Below are positions 1 through 8,850 of a stretch of DNA of 64,000 nucleotides, piece by piece; position 1 is the stretch's first letter, and every line of letters begins with the position of its first letter. The stretch is from Amycolatopsis jejuensis. Lineage in GTDB: Bacteria; Actinomycetota; Actinomycetes; Mycobacteriales; Pseudonocardiaceae. A program made the position numbers and the translations under genes. A model generated the notes under the pieces. It saw only the letters and a program-made list of their open reading frames with translations, was not told the origin of the DNA and searched no databases. Location: assembly GCF_000717335.1 (NCBI RefSeq), contig NZ_JNYZ01000003.1, positions 124,001 through 188,000 of the forward strand, written 5' to 3'.

Positions 1-66
1 GGTTCGCTGTACGTGACGACTTCCAATGGCAGCAATGACAAGCTGCTGCGCGTCACCCCCGGCTGA
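1..66 (+). CDS. C-terminal end of probable PQQ-dependent sugar dehydrogenase (partial)
   Basis: The first 21 codons read in frame 1 end at TGA 64-66 and give a tail with LYVTTSNGSNDKLLRVTP. This resembles the last beta-propeller strand of secreted glucose/sorbosone-type dehydrogenases, where a WVTTSN...D.LLRV motif closes the protein. Only this tail lies in the window, so the family call is an inference from a short motif. Its last 14 bases overlap the end of the convergent SDR gene. Confidence 0.45.
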   Translation, partial: GSLYVTTSNGSNDKLLRVTPG

Positions 67-781
67 CATACGCACCACCGTTCACGTGGAGCACCTGACC
101 GGTGACGTGCCCGGCCTCCGGAGACGCCAGGAACCGCACCACCTCGGCAATGTCTTCCGGACGGCCGGCGCGTTTCGTCATCGTGTTCCCGATCAACGTT
201 TCCTGCCGTTCCGCGGTGAGCTTTCCGTGGAAGAATTCGGTGTCCACGACCAGCCCGGGCGCGACGATGTTCGCGGTGATCCCGCGCGGTCCGAATTCAC
301 GGGCTACCTCGGCATTCCACAGTTCCAGCGCGGCCTTGGACCAGCCGTACGAACCCGCGCCGGTGCGCGCCGCAATCGACCCGATCGTGACGACCCGGCC
401 CTGGTCAGCCAGCCGATCCCGAAGCCCGGCAGTGACCAGCGCGGCGGTGAACAAATTGGCCCGCAGGTTGGCCAGCCAAGCAGTTTCCAGCGCCTTCAGA
501 TCCGCGCCGTCTTCCCGCTCGAAATCGGTGTTCCCACCAGCATTGTTGACCAGCACGTCGACTCGATCCGGCAACTGCGCGCAAGCCGCCTCGACCGCCT
601 CGGGATCTCCCGCGTCGAAACTCACGGCCCGCGCGCCAAGCAACGCCGCCGCTTCGGTGAGCACGCTTTCCCGGCGCCCGGTGACGGTGACCCGATCCCC
701 CTCGCGGACAAACGCCGCCGCAATCGCGTACCCGATTCCGGCACTACCCCCGGTCACCACGATTTCCCGGTTCATCACCAC
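53..781 (-). CDS. SDR family NAD(P)-dependent oxidoreductase
   Basis: A 242-residue classical short-chain dehydrogenase/reductase. The Rossmann glycine motif GGSAGIG is at about residues 11-17, NNAGG near 79-83, and the catalytic Ser/Tyr-x3-Lys is visible as SYGWSK. The C-terminus ends in the usual VLHVNGGAY strand. The substrate cannot be told from sequence. It is transcribed divergently from a MarR regulator only 24 bp away, so control by that regulator is likely. The start ATG at 781 is immediately upstream of the typical VVTGGSAG strand. Confidence 0.9.
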   Translation of the reverse strand: MVMNREIVVTGGSAGIGYAIAAAFVREGDRVTVTGRRESVLTEAAALLGARAVSFDAGDPEAVEAACAQLPDRVDVLVNNAGGNTDFEREDGADLKALETAWLANLRANLFTAALVTAGLRDRLADQGRVVTIGSIAARTGAGSYGWSKAALELWNAEVAREFGPRGITANIVAPGLVVDTEFFHGKLTAERQETLIGNTMTKRAGRPEDIAEVVRFLASPEAGHVTGQVLHVNGGAYVSRG

Positions 782-784
782 ATC

Positions 785-798
785 CTTTACTGCTAAAG
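785..798. promoter_or_regulatory. Inverted repeat, candidate MarR operator
   Basis: CTTTA-CTGC-TAAAG is a perfect 5-bp inverted repeat in the 24-bp gap between the divergent SDR and MarR starts. It is the only symmetric element there, so it is the natural candidate for MarR binding and joint control. This is an inference from position and symmetry. Confidence 0.45.
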
Positions 799-805
799 TA
801 TCCCC

Positions 806-1339
806 GTGGACGACGTTACCGGCGCCGGGGAAAACCCGTCAAGCGACGAGGTCGACGAAATCCAGCGGGCGTGGCAGCGGGAACGGCCGGGCACGCCGGT
901 GTCGTCGATCGGCGTGATCACGCGGATCTGGCACATCGCGAAGCTGCTGGAAGACGACCGGCGCGCGACCATGCTGGCGCTGGGCATGGACGCGTCAACC
1001 CGCACGTTGCTGAGCACCCTGCGCCGCGCCGGGCCGCCGTACCGGCTCACCGCGGGCGAGCTCGCGAAGCGCTGCCGGGTCAGCCCCGGCGCGATTTCCC
1101 AGCAGACCGCCCGCGCCGAGCGTGACGGTCATGTGCGACGGTCGAAGTCCACTTCGGACCGTCGCACGGTGTACGTGGAGCTCACCGCCGCGGGGCACGC
1201 CTTGATCGAGCGAACCGTCGGGGATCTGCTGGAGCACGAGGAAACCCTCGTCTCCGCGCTGACGCCGGACGAGCGGGAACAACTGGCCGGGCTGTTGCGC
1301 GTGCTGCTCGCGGACCTGGACCGGCGGGCGCGGCGGTAG
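806..1339 (+). CDS. MarR family transcriptional regulator
   Basis: A 177-residue winged-helix regulator. The central part contains the MarR helix-turn-helix and wing: LTAGELAKRCRVSPGAIS, then DGHVRRSKSTSDRRTVYVELT, where the SDRR turn before the wing strand is typical. The N-terminal extension of about 40 residues is longer than in most MarR proteins. The start is GTG 806, close behind the inverted repeat at 785-798. It overlaps nothing and is followed after one base by the Nudix gene, so MarR-Nudix-VOC is probably one transcript. The ligand is unknown. Confidence 0.88.
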   Translation: MDDVTGAGENPSSDEVDEIQRAWQRERPGTPVSSIGVITRIWHIAKLLEDDRRATMLALGMDASTRTLLSTLRRAGPPYRLTAGELAKRCRVSPGAISQQTARAERDGHVRRSKSTSDRRTVYVELTAAGHALIERTVGDLLEHEETLVSALTPDEREQLAGLLRVLLADLDRRARR

Positions 1340-1340
1340 G

Positions 1341-1742
1341 GTGGCGGACGTGATCGACAAAGTCGCCTGGCTGCACGTCGTCGACGGGCGGCTCCTCGCC
1401 GCGCGCTCGGCGGGCAAGGACACGTGGTACCTGCCCGGCGGGAAGCGCGAGGAAGGCGAGACGGACGTCGATACGCTGGTCCGCGAGATCGGCGAGGAGC
1501 TGAGCGTACGGCTGGATCCGGAAACCGCGCGACCGGCGGGGGTATGGGAGGCGCAGGCGCACGGCCGCGCGGACGGTGTCGTGGTGCGGATGACGTGCTA
1601 CACCGCCGATTATGCAGGCGAACTGGCACCGAGCAGCGAAATCGCGGCGATCAGCTGGCTCACGCACGCCGACCGGGATCGAGTGTCGGCCACCGTCCGG
1701 CTGATCCTCGACGACCTGCACACCCGGGGAGACCTGACCTGA
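1341..1742 (+). CDS. NUDIX hydrolase
   Basis: A 133-residue single-domain Nudix protein, which hydrolyses nucleoside diphosphates linked to another moiety. The Nudix box (G-x5-E-x7-REUxEExGU) is seen at about residues 34-56, from GGKREEGETD to REIGEELSV, with the metal-binding REIGEE intact. It starts at GTG 1341 directly after the marR stop, and its TGA overlaps the ATG of the next gene (TGATG), indicating translational coupling. The substrate cannot be assigned; oxidised nucleotides or NDP-sugars are typical. Confidence 0.88.
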   Translation: MADVIDKVAWLHVVDGRLLAARSAGKDTWYLPGGKREEGETDVDTLVREIGEELSVRLDPETARPAGVWEAQAHGRADGVVVRMTCYTADYAGELAPSSEIAAISWLTHADRDRVSATVRLILDDLHTRGDLT

Positions 1743-2110
1743 TGCTGCGACTCGGATACCCGGTCGTCGGAGTCACGGACGTCGAGCGGGCAGTGCGGTT
1801 CTGGACCGAAGCGCTCGGGCTCGTCGAATCAGCGGAATGGGCGGGCGCCGAGTGGCGCACGCTCGAGTATCCCGGTGGCGGGCGCGCGCTGTGCCTGATG
1901 CCGAGCGAGTCACCCGCCGAACCACACCCGCGGCTGCAGCTTGACCTGGTGGTGGACACCGCGGACGAGCAGCGGATCGAGGCAGAGCGGCTCGTCCGGC
2001 TGGGCGCGAAGCGGGTCGAGTGGGAGCTGTACCCGCCGGACCCGGACTTCGTGGTCCTCGCCGACCCGGACGGCAACCTGTTCTGCATCGTGGATCTGAG
2101 CCACGGTTGA
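1742..2110 (+). CDS. VOC family (glyoxalase/bleomycin resistance) protein
   Basis: A 122-residue protein of the vicinal oxygen chelate fold. It has the paired beta-alpha-beta modules and the characteristic close FVVLADPDGNLFCIVD, whose DPDGN-F motif carries the C-terminal metal-ligand region. The opening VVGVTDVERAVRFWTEALG is also classical. Proteins of this size act as dimers in metal-dependent isomerisation or dioxygenation, or in drug sequestration; the substrate is unknown. It is translationally coupled to the Nudix gene. It is convergent with the TetR gene that ends 3 bp away. Confidence 0.88.
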   Translation: MLRLGYPVVGVTDVERAVRFWTEALGLVESAEWAGAEWRTLEYPGGGRALCLMPSESPAEPHPRLQLDLVVDTADEQRIEAERLVRLGAKRVEWELYPPDPDFVVLADPDGNLFCIVDLSHG

Positions 2111-2113
2111 GGT

Positions 2114-2782
2114 TCAGCCGAGCAACCGGGGCTTGTTCTCCAAGTGGGACAAGCCATTCCAGGCAAGATTCACCAGATGCGCGGCCACCTCGTCCCGCTT
2201 CGGCTTACGCGCGTCCAGCCACCACTGCCCCGTGAGCGCGACCATCCCGACCAGCGCCTGCGCGTAAAGCGCCGACAGCTTCTCCTCATACCCCCGGGCA
2301 GCAAACTGCTGCGCGAGAATGTGCTCGACCTGGCTGGCAATGTCATTCAGCACCGTCGAAAACGTGCCCGTGGAACTGGCCACTGGCGAATCGCGAACCA
2401 GAATGCGGAACCCGTCGTGCGAATCCTCGACGTAACTGAGCAACGCGACCGCCGCCTGCTCCAGCATCACTCGCGGGTGCCCGCCGTGCAGAGTCGACAC
2501 CATTCGGTCGAGCAGGAGCTGGGTCTCGCGGTCCACGACGACGGCGTAAATGCCTTCCTTGCCCCCGAAATGCTCGTAGACCACCGGTTTGGACACGTTC
2601 GCCCGCGCCGCGATCTCCTCGACCGACGTGCCGTCGAACCCCTTCTCGGCGAACAGCGCCCGCGCCACGTTCAACAGCTGCTGCCTGCGCTCGCTGCCGG
2701 TCATCCGCACTCGGGCGACCGCCGTCGCCGGACGCGTTCCGGCGACCGCTGCCTCTCGCTTGGCCCGTCGTCTCCCCGCCAT
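2114..2782 (-). CDS. TetR/AcrR family transcriptional regulator
   Basis: A 222-residue TetR protein with a basic N-terminal tail of about 30 residues before the helix-turn-helix (ALFAEKGFDGTSVEEIAARA, then NVSKPVVYEHFGGKEGIY). The long ligand-binding domain contains the conserved LVGMVALTGQWWLD segment of mycobacterial-type lipid-related regulators. It lies 27 bp downstream of the acyl-CoA desaturase on the same strand. A symmetric site in the desaturase promoter (3815-3832) is a plausible target, so it may repress the desaturase and itself. Confidence 0.88.
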   Translation of the reverse strand: MAGRRRAKREAAVAGTRPATAVARVRMTGSERRQQLLNVARALFAEKGFDGTSVEEIAARANVSKPVVYEHFGGKEGIYAVVVDRETQLLLDRMVSTLHGGHPRVMLEQAAVALLSYVEDSHDGFRILVRDSPVASSTGTFSTVLNDIASQVEHILAQQFAARGYEEKLSALYAQALVGMVALTGQWWLDARKPKRDEVAAHLVNLAWNGLSHLENKPRLLG

Positions 2783-2809
2783 TGGCAGGAGCGTAGTCGT
2801 GGTGGGTGC

Positions 2810-3769
2810 TTACTCGCCGTCCGCCGCGATGCGGGCCAGCCGCTGCGGGGTCGGCCAGCGCACGTCGTGCACCCAGCCGAACTTCTCGAAGATCCAGATC
2901 AGCCGCGCCGACATGTCGATCTGGCCGCGTTTCACGCCGTGCCGGGCCGAGGTCGGGTCGGCGTGGTGGAGGTTGTGCCACGACTCCCCGAAGGAGAAGA
3001 TCGCCAGTGGCCAGAAGTTCGCCGAGCGGTCGCGGGCGGCGAACGGGCGCTCGCCGATCATGTGGCAGATCGAGTTCACCGACCAGGTCACGTGGTGCAG
3101 CACGCAGACCCGCACGAGCCCGGCCCAGAAGAACGCCGTCACCGCGCCCCACACCGACCACGAGATCAAGCCGCCCAGCAGCGCCGGCAGGAACAGGCTC
3201 ACCAGGGACCAGAGCCAGAACAGGTCGTCGACCTTGCGGATGGCCGGGTCCTTCACCAGGTCCGGGGCGAACCGCCCCTGGTTGCTCTTGTCGCGCTCGA
3301 ACAGCCAGCCCATGTGCGCATGCCAGAAGCCCTTCGCGATGGCCAGCGGCGACGTGCCGTACGCCCACGGCGAATGCGGGTCGCCGTCGCGGTCGGAGAA
3401 TGCGTGGTGCCGCCGGTGGTCGGCCACCCAGGTGATCACCGGGCCCTGCAACGCGACGCTGCCGGCGATCGCCATCACGACCCGCAGCCACGGCTTGGCC
3501 TTGAACGAACCGTGCGTGAAGTACCGGTGGTACGCGACCGTGATGCCGAGCCCGCTGATGCCGTAGAACACGACGAACAGCACGACGTCCAGCCAGGTCA
3601 GCCCCCACCCCCAGGCGAACGGCACGGCGACCAGCAGCGCGACGATCGGCAGCAGCACGCCGAAGTACACCGACAGCTGGACCCCGACCGAACGCTGTCC
3701 TTCGATGATCGGCTTGGGACCCTTCGGCGGGTCGCCTGCTGACTGGGAACGGTCGAGGGTGGCCGTCAT
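2810..3769 (-). CDS. Membrane acyl-CoA desaturase (delta-9 type)
   Basis: A 319-residue integral membrane fatty-acid desaturase that introduces a cis double bond into saturated acyl chains with O2 and a ferredoxin/reductase partner. All three histidine boxes are present: HRYFTH, HRRHH and HNLHH. Four or so hydrophobic membrane segments flank them. The start is the ATG at 3769. Size and motifs match the DesA3/stearoyl-CoA desaturase group of actinobacteria. The reductase partner is not adjacent. It probably shares control with the TetR gene downstream and adjusts membrane fluidity. Confidence 0.92.
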   Translation of the reverse strand: MTATLDRSQSAGDPPKGPKPIIEGQRSVGVQLSVYFGVLLPIVALLVAVPFAWGWGLTWLDVVLFVVFYGISGLGITVAYHRYFTHGSFKAKPWLRVVMAIAGSVALQGPVITWVADHRRHHAFSDRDGDPHSPWAYGTSPLAIAKGFWHAHMGWLFERDKSNQGRFAPDLVKDPAIRKVDDLFWLWSLVSLFLPALLGGLISWSVWGAVTAFFWAGLVRVCVLHHVTWSVNSICHMIGERPFAARDRSANFWPLAIFSFGESWHNLHHADPTSARHGVKRGQIDMSARLIWIFEKFGWVHDVRWPTPQRLARIAADGE

Positions 3770-3814
3770 GCGCTCACTTCTTTCCTCTCACAACCCCTGA
3801 CAAAGGGTGCCCTT

Positions 3815-3832
3815 ACCTACGGAGTCGTAAGT
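3815..3832. promoter_or_regulatory. Imperfect palindrome upstream of desaturase, candidate TetR operator
   Basis: ACCTACGG-AG-TCGTAAGT is an 18-bp imperfect palindrome with a perfect inner TACG-GAGT-CGTA. It lies 46 bp upstream of the desaturase ATG. It sits where the minus-strand promoter should be, and the adjacent regulator is a TetR protein, so binding by that protein is the simplest reading. This is not proven by the sequence. Confidence 0.5.
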
Positions 3833-3966
3833 TACGGTACAGCAGGTTCCGGGCCCTGTGGAGGCCCGAAAAGTCCGATTCCCAGGTACCCGCGGCGGCG
3901 CTGTGGCGCACGCCTCCCCCTCCTGCGACCCGTGCCCACGATCATCGCTATCCTGACCAGGTCCGA

Positions 3967-4038
3967 TCCGCCGTAGTGTAATCGGCAGCACTTCAGATTT
4001 TGGTTCTGACAGTTCAGGTTCGAATCCTGGCGGCGGAG
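3967..4038 (+). tRNA. tRNA-Gln (anticodon TTG)
   Basis: A 72-nt cloverleaf. The acceptor stem TCCGCCG pairs with CGGCGGA, the anticodon stem TCAGA pairs with TCTGA around loop TTTTGGT, and the T-arm carries GGTTCGAATCC. The anticodon TTG decodes CAA as glutamine. CCA is not encoded. A -10-like TATCCT at 3949-3954 lies at the right distance for a 5' end just before the tRNA. It is a solitary tRNA gene, and the next coding region starts only a few bases downstream. Confidence 0.96.
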
Positions 4039-4049
4039 CTGCACATCCG

Positions 4050-5807
4050 GTGAGGCGATGGGAGTGGGGGCGGCTGAGCGAGGAAGCGAGTGACCCCGCG
4101 GGTGCCCGTCGCCCGACCCTTGTCGAGATGTCCGACGCGTGGCTGGTCGGTCGCGCGCGGGAACTCATCGCGGCCGTCCAGCGCCAGAACCACGAAAGCC
4201 AGCTCGAGATCGTCGCGATCATGGACGAGCTGCTCGAGGAAACGCTGCGCCGCGGGGAACCCACGCTCGTCGCCCAGCTGCTGCGCGCGTCCGCGTTCTC
4301 CCGGCTGGTCACCCGCGGGCTGGCCGCCGAGGCCGAACCGCGGCTCGACGAGATGCTCGCGCACACCCGCCGGCACGGCCTTTCGCTGCTGCGCGCCGAC
4401 GCGCACGCGCTGCGCGGCCGCCGTCTCGTGCTCGCCGCGCAGGAGGACGCCGCGCTCACCGAGATCGCCCGCGCGCTCGCGATCCTCGACGACTCCACGA
4501 TCCCGGACCGCCAGGTCGGCATACGCAACTGGAACCGGATGCAGTCGATGGCGCTCATCGACTGCTGGATCGTGCTCAACCAGCTCGGCGTCTACGAGGC
4601 CGCCGAGGAGGTGATCGGCCGCGCGCACCAGGCGATCCGGGAAAGCGCGAGCCCGCACGAGATCACCCTGCAGCTGATAAACCGGGTCAAGATGCTGCTC
4701 GGCTGGGGGCTGCGGCTCGAGCGTATCGAGCAGTACGACGAGTCGGCCGAGAAGTTCCGCACCGCCGCGTCGATGGCGGTGGCCGCCGAGGGACCGTTCG
4801 CCGAATCGCTGTTCCCGCGCCGGACCGGCGTCTCCGCGGTCGACCAGGTCGGCGTGCTCGCCGCCGCGCTCGCGCTGCACAACCCGGCCGCCGAACACGT
4901 CGAACGCTTGCAGAGCATGCACCTCGGCCACCACTTCCCGCACGAGCAGGAGCTGGTCGCCATTGCCCTGGCCCGCTGCCTCGACCAGGCAGGCCGCCGC
5001 GACGAGGCACTGCAGGTGCTGGCGGACACCCGCGACATGCTGGCCGCGGACGTCTCGCAGCCGTCGATGCGGCTCACCGTCGCCCGCGAGCTGGCGCGGC
5101 TCGATCCGGAAGCCGCGAGCCCGTCGCTGATCGACTACGCCACGGCGCTGGAAACGGAAATGTGGACGCTGCGCGAATCGCAGATCGCCACGCTGAACGC
5201 GCGTCGCGAGCATGAACGGCTGTCGGCCGAGCACGGCGCGATGACCCAGCAGGCGTTGCAGGATCCGCTCACCGGTCTCCCGAACCGCCGCGCGCTCGAC
5301 GAACGGCTGCGCTCGCTGGCGTCGTCGGCGGATGCGCAACCGCTTGCGGTCGCGCTGGTCGACCTCGACGGCTTCAAGGGCGTCAACGACAAGCAGTCGC
5401 ATGCCGAGGGCGACAACGTGTTGCGTGTCGTCGCGAGCACGCTGCGCGACGCATTGCGCGGCGACGACGTGGTGGCGCGCTACGGCGGTGACGAGTTCAT
5501 CGTGCTGCTGCCCGGCGCGCCCGCTTCCGCGGCGAAGATGGCGCTCGGCCGCGCGGCCAAGTCCGTCGCGTCGCTGCCGCATCACCTTTCGCACGGCGTC
5601 ACGCTGTCCATCGGGCTGGTTTCGCTGCGTCCGCAGGAGCGGGCCGAACAGGTGCTCGCCCGCGCAGATGCGGCGATGTACCAGGCGAAACGCGACGGCG
5701 GCAACCAGGTCGCATCGGCCAACTCGATGGCCGGTGACGGGGCGGGCGGCTGGCCCGGTGAACCCGCCCCGACCGACCCCGCGTGGAGCTCCGAGGACCC
5801 CACGTAG
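4050..5807 (+). CDS. GGDEF domain protein with helical N-terminal sensor region (diguanylate cyclase)
   Basis: A 585-residue protein. The first roughly 380 residues are Ala/Leu-rich helices of a tetratricopeptide-like type without a recognised ligand-binding signature. The C-terminal GGDEF domain begins at DPLTGLPNRRALDERL and keeps the YGGDEF active-site loop, so it is predicted to make cyclic di-GMP. No transmembrane segment is evident, so it is probably cytosolic. The start is uncertain: GTG 4050 lies 12 bp after the tRNA, and ATG 4128 is the next in-frame choice; neither has a strong ribosome binding site. No EAL domain is present. Confidence 0.88.
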   Translation: MRRWEWGRLSEEASDPAGARRPTLVEMSDAWLVGRARELIAAVQRQNHESQLEIVAIMDELLEETLRRGEPTLVAQLLRASAFSRLVTRGLAAEAEPRLDEMLAHTRRHGLSLLRADAHALRGRRLVLAAQEDAALTEIARALAILDDSTIPDRQVGIRNWNRMQSMALIDCWIVLNQLGVYEAAEEVIGRAHQAIRESASPHEITLQLINRVKMLLGWGLRLERIEQYDESAEKFRTAASMAVAAEGPFAESLFPRRTGVSAVDQVGVLAAALALHNPAAEHVERLQSMHLGHHFPHEQELVAIALARCLDQAGRRDEALQVLADTRDMLAADVSQPSMRLTVARELARLDPEAASPSLIDYATALETEMWTLRESQIATLNARREHERLSAEHGAMTQQALQDPLTGLPNRRALDERLRSLASSADAQPLAVALVDLDGFKGVNDKQSHAEGDNVLRVVASTLRDALRGDDVVARYGGDEFIVLLPGAPASAAKMALGRAAKSVASLPHHLSHGVTLSIGLVSLRPQERAEQVLARADAAMYQAKRDGGNQVASANSMAGDGAGGWPGEPAPTDPAWSSEDPT

Positions 5808-5853
5808 GATCGTTGCCTGACGTCGACCGCATCGGTGAATCGTTGGGAGTCTC

Positions 5854-7350
5854 GTGAGCGGCCCGCTGAGCACGCTGATCCTCGCCGCGGGTGAGGGCAC
5901 CCGCATGCGTTCCTCCACACCGAAAGTGCTGCACCCGATTGCCGGAAGGCCGCTGGTGGAACACGCCGTGCGCGCGGCCGCCGGGCTTTCGCCGCAGCAC
6001 CTGGTAGTCGTGATCGGGCACGGCCGCGACGCCGTGCGCACCGAGCTCGACCGGGTCGCCGGTGTGCTCGGCCGCGAGGTCACCACTGCGGTGCAGGAGG
6101 AGCAGAAGGGCACCGGGCACGCCGTGTCGTGCGCGCTGCACGAACTGCCCGAAGGACTCACCGGCACCGTGGTCGTCACGTATGGCGACGTGCCGCTGCT
6201 GGACACCGAGACCATGGCCGCTTTGCTTGCCGAACACGGCAAAGCGGGCAATGCAGTCACCGTGCTCACTGCCCAGGTCGCCGACCCGGCGGGCTACGGC
6301 CGCATCGTCCGCGACGCCGACGGCTCGGTCGCCGCGATCGTCGAGCACAAGGACGCCACCCCCGAGCAGCTGGCGATCACCGAGATCAACTCGGGCGTGT
6401 ACGCGTTCGACGCGGCGGTGCTCACCGACGGCCTGTCCCGGCTGTCCACGAACAACGCGCAGGGTGAGCTTTACCTCACCGACGTCCTCGGCATCGCCCG
6501 CGAGGACGGCAAGGGCGTCGGCGCGCTGGTGGTCGACGACCCGTGGGTCACCGAGGGCGTGAACGATCGCGTGCAGCTTTCCGTGCTCGGCGCGGAGTAC
6601 AACCGCCGCATCGTGCGCCGCTGGCAGCGCGAAGGCGTCACGGTCACCGATCCGAACACCACGTGGATCGAGGCGGACGTCACCCTCGCCCCCGACGTTC
6701 TGATCGAGCCGAACACCCAGCTCAAGGGCCACACCTCGGTCGGCGAAGGCGCCGTGGTCGGCCCCGACACCACGCTCACCGACGTCCGCATCGGCGCTGG
6801 AGCTTCGGTGGTCCGCGTGCACGCTTCGGATTCAGAGCTGGGCGACGGCGTGAACGTCGGCCCGTACACGTACCTTCGCCCGGGCACCAAGCTCGGCGCC
6901 AAGGGCAAGCTGGGTGCGTTCGTGGAGACGAAGAATGCGGACATCGGCGTCGGCACCAAGGTGCCGCATCTGACCTACGTCGGCGACGCAACTGTCGGCG
7001 ATCACAGCAACATCGGCTGCTCCAGCGTGTTCGTGAACTACGACGGGGTGCGCAAGCACCACACGTACGTCGGGTCGCACGTACGCCTCGGCGCGGACAA
7101 CACGCTGGTCGCGCCGGTGCGGATCGGGGACGGCGCTTACAGTGGAGCCGGTGCGGTGATCCGCGACGACGTCCCGCCGGGCGGACTGGCGCTGTCGGCC
7201 GGCCCCCAGCGCACCATCGAAGGCTGGGCGGTCCGGCGCAGGCCGGGAACGCCCGCGGCGGAGGCGGCGGAAGCTGCCCTTGCCGCCCAGCAGCAGGACA
7301 CCGTTGTGTCCGAGTCAGCAGCAGGAACCGACGGGGAGTCGCCAGCATGA
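5854..7350 (+). CDS. glmU: Bifunctional UDP-GlcNAc pyrophosphorylase / GlcN-1-P acetyltransferase
   Basis: A 498-residue GlmU. The N-terminal uridyltransferase domain opens with [20 protein letters not shown], the nucleotide-binding signature. The C-terminal left-handed beta-helix carries hexapeptide repeats and the acetyltransferase segment ending [19 protein letters not shown]. It makes UDP-N-acetylglucosamine for peptidoglycan and other glycans. The GTG start at 5854 is preceded by GGGAG. Its stop overlaps the prs ATG, so the two are coupled, as in mycobacteria. A low-complexity Ala/Glu tail of about 40 residues follows the catalytic core. Confidence 0.97.
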   Translation: MSGPLSTLILAAGEGTRMRSSTPKVLHPIAGRPLVEHAVRAAAGLSPQHLVVVIGHGRDAVRTELDRVAGVLGREVTTAVQEEQKGTGHAVSCALHELPEGLTGTVVVTYGDVPLLDTETMAALLAEHGKAGNAVTVLTAQVADPAGYGRIVRDADGSVAAIVEHKDATPEQLAITEINSGVYAFDAAVLTDGLSRLSTNNAQGELYLTDVLGIAREDGKGVGALVVDDPWVTEGVNDRVQLSVLGAEYNRRIVRRWQREGVTVTDPNTTWIEADVTLAPDVLIEPNTQLKGHTSVGEGAVVGPDTTLTDVRIGAGASVVRVHASDSELGDGVNVGPYTYLRPGTKLGAKGKLGAFVETKNADIGVGTKVPHLTYVGDATVGDHSNIGCSSVFVNYDGVRKHHTYVGSHVRLGADNTLVAPVRIGDGAYSGAGAVIRDDVPPGGLALSAGPQRTIEGWAVRRRPGTPAAEAAEAALAAQQQDTVVSESAAGTDGESPA

Positions 7351-8327
7351 GTCCGAAGCAAGGTACGCCGAAGAAGAACCTGATGCTCTTCTCCGGACGT
7401 GCGCACCACGAGCTCGCGGAAGAGGTCGCCAAGCACCTCAACGTGACGATCACCCCGCAGACCGCGCACACCTTCGCGAACGGCGAGCTGTTCGTGCGGT
7501 TCGAGGAGTCGGTGCGCGGTACCGACGCGTTCGTGATCCAGGCACACACCACGCCCATCAACGAGTACGTGATGGAGCAGCTGATCATGGTGGACGCGCT
7601 CAAGCGCGCGAGCGCCAAGCGGATCACCGTGGTCATGCCGTTCTATCCGTACGCGCGCCAGGACAAGAAGCACAAGGGCCGCGAGCCGATCTCGGCACGG
7701 CTCATCGCGGACCTGTTCAAGACCGCGGGCGCCGACCGGATCATGACTGTCGACCTGCACACCGCGCAGATCCAGGGCTTCTTCGACGGCCCGGTGGACC
7801 ACCTGATGGCGCAGTCGGTGCTCGCCGACCACATCAAGGCCACCTACGGCAACGCCGACATCACGGTGGTCTCCCCCGACTCGGGCCGCGTGCGGCTGGC
7901 CGAGAAGTGGGCGCAGCAGCTCGGCGACCGCCCGATCGCGTTCATCCACAAGACGCGTGACCCGGACAAGCCGAACCAGGCCGTGGCCAACCGCGTGGTC
8001 GGCAAGGTCGAAGGCAAGCTGTGCGTACTGATCGACGACATGATCGACACCGGCGGCACCATCGTGAAGGCCACCGAAGCCCTGCTCGAGGAGGGCGCCG
8101 CCGACGTGGTGATCGCCACCACGCACGGCATCCTCTCCGACCCGGCCACCGAGCGGCTCTCGCAGTGCAAGGCCCGCGAAGTGATCGTAACGAACTCCCT
8201 CCCAATCCCGGACGAGAAACGCTTCCCCGGCCTCACGGTGCTGTCCATCGCACCGATGCTCGCGGAAGCAATCCAGCAGGTCTTCGAGGACGGTTCGGTC
8301 ACCTCCCTTTTCGACGGCGCCGCCTGA
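7347..8327 (+). CDS. prs: Ribose-phosphate pyrophosphokinase
   Basis: A 326-residue PRPP synthetase making 5-phosphoribosyl-1-pyrophosphate for nucleotides, His, Trp and NAD. The flexible-loop/ATP region [20 protein letters not shown], the metal-binding [14 protein letters not shown], and the PRPP-binding loop [13 protein letters not shown] are all present. The ATG at 7347 overlaps the glmU TGA. A 52-bp palindrome follows the stop after a few bases and probably terminates this operon. Confidence 0.98.
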   Translation: MSPKQGTPKKNLMLFSGRAHHELAEEVAKHLNVTITPQTAHTFANGELFVRFEESVRGTDAFVIQAHTTPINEYVMEQLIMVDALKRASAKRITVVMPFYPYARQDKKHKGREPISARLIADLFKTAGADRIMTVDLHTAQIQGFFDGPVDHLMAQSVLADHIKATYGNADITVVSPDSGRVRLAEKWAQQLGDRPIAFIHKTRDPDKPNQAVANRVVGKVEGKLCVLIDDMIDTGGTIVKATEALLEEGAADVVIATTHGILSDPATERLSQCKAREVIVTNSLPIPDEKRFPGLTVLSIAPMLAEAIQQVFEDGSVTSLFDGAA

Positions 8328-8330
8328 AGC

Positions 8331-8382
8331 TGACTCGTGGGTGTTTATGCCGGTTCCAGCCGGGATAAACACCCACGAGTCA
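8331..8382. terminator. Long palindrome between convergent prs and PPOX genes
   Basis: Arms TGACTCGTGGGTGTTTAT (8331-8348) and its exact reverse complement (8365-8382) form an 18-bp perfect stem. A CCGG/CCGG pairing extends it inside a 16-base loop. It sits between convergent genes and lacks a T-tract. It likely serves as a bidirectional terminator or transcription block. The TGA of the minus-strand PPOX gene lies in the last three bases of the right arm. Confidence 0.75.
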
Positions 8383-8805
8383 CACGGATCCCATATCGGC
8401 GGACAACCACCTCTCCGGCCGCAGGTGGATCGCGATCTGCTCCCCGATCTGTGTGCGCTCGTACTCGACGTAACCCGCGACCTTGTCGGCAGGCAGGTAC
8501 CGCGCCGCCATTTCCCACGACAGCTCGTGGCTGCCCGGCCGCGTGCGGATCACCGGGCCCTCCACCGACACGTACCGCACCGTGGGCGAGACCCGTTGCA
8601 CCATCAGGCTGAACCGCCCGGCCGCCTCGATCGCCTTAGCTTTGCGCGACCCCGGCTGCGTGAGCACCCACAGCTCACCGCCCGGCGCGTACTGGTACCA
8701 CATGGGCACTGTGAGCGGCGCCCGGTCGGGCCGCTCGGCCACGGACAGCGCACCGATGTGCGGCTCGGCGAGAAACTGTTCCCGTTCTTCGATCGACAAC
8801 ACCAT
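8380..8805 (-). CDS. Pyridoxamine 5'-phosphate oxidase-like (FMN/F420 split barrel) protein
   Basis: A 141-residue split-barrel flavin-binding protein. It begins VLSIEEREQFLAEPHIGALS and continues with the strand pattern PLTVPMWYQY, ELWVLTQPGSRKAKAI and YVSVEGPVI typical of PPOX-class oxidoreductases and F420-dependent reductases in actinobacteria. The start ATG 8805 was chosen because homologues begin at this point; the longer upstream reading enters repeat DNA. The substrate and whether FMN or F420 is used are unknown. The stop codon lies within the terminator palindrome. Confidence 0.82.
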   Translation of the reverse strand: MVLSIEEREQFLAEPHIGALSVAERPDRAPLTVPMWYQYAPGGELWVLTQPGSRKAKAIEAAGRFSLMVQRVSPTVRYVSVEGPVIRTRPGSHELSWEMAARYLPADKVAGYVEYERTQIGEQIAIHLRPERWLSADMGSV

Positions 8806-8850
8806 GCCTGCGACGGTAACGACGGGGTACGACAAAACCGGTACACCACG

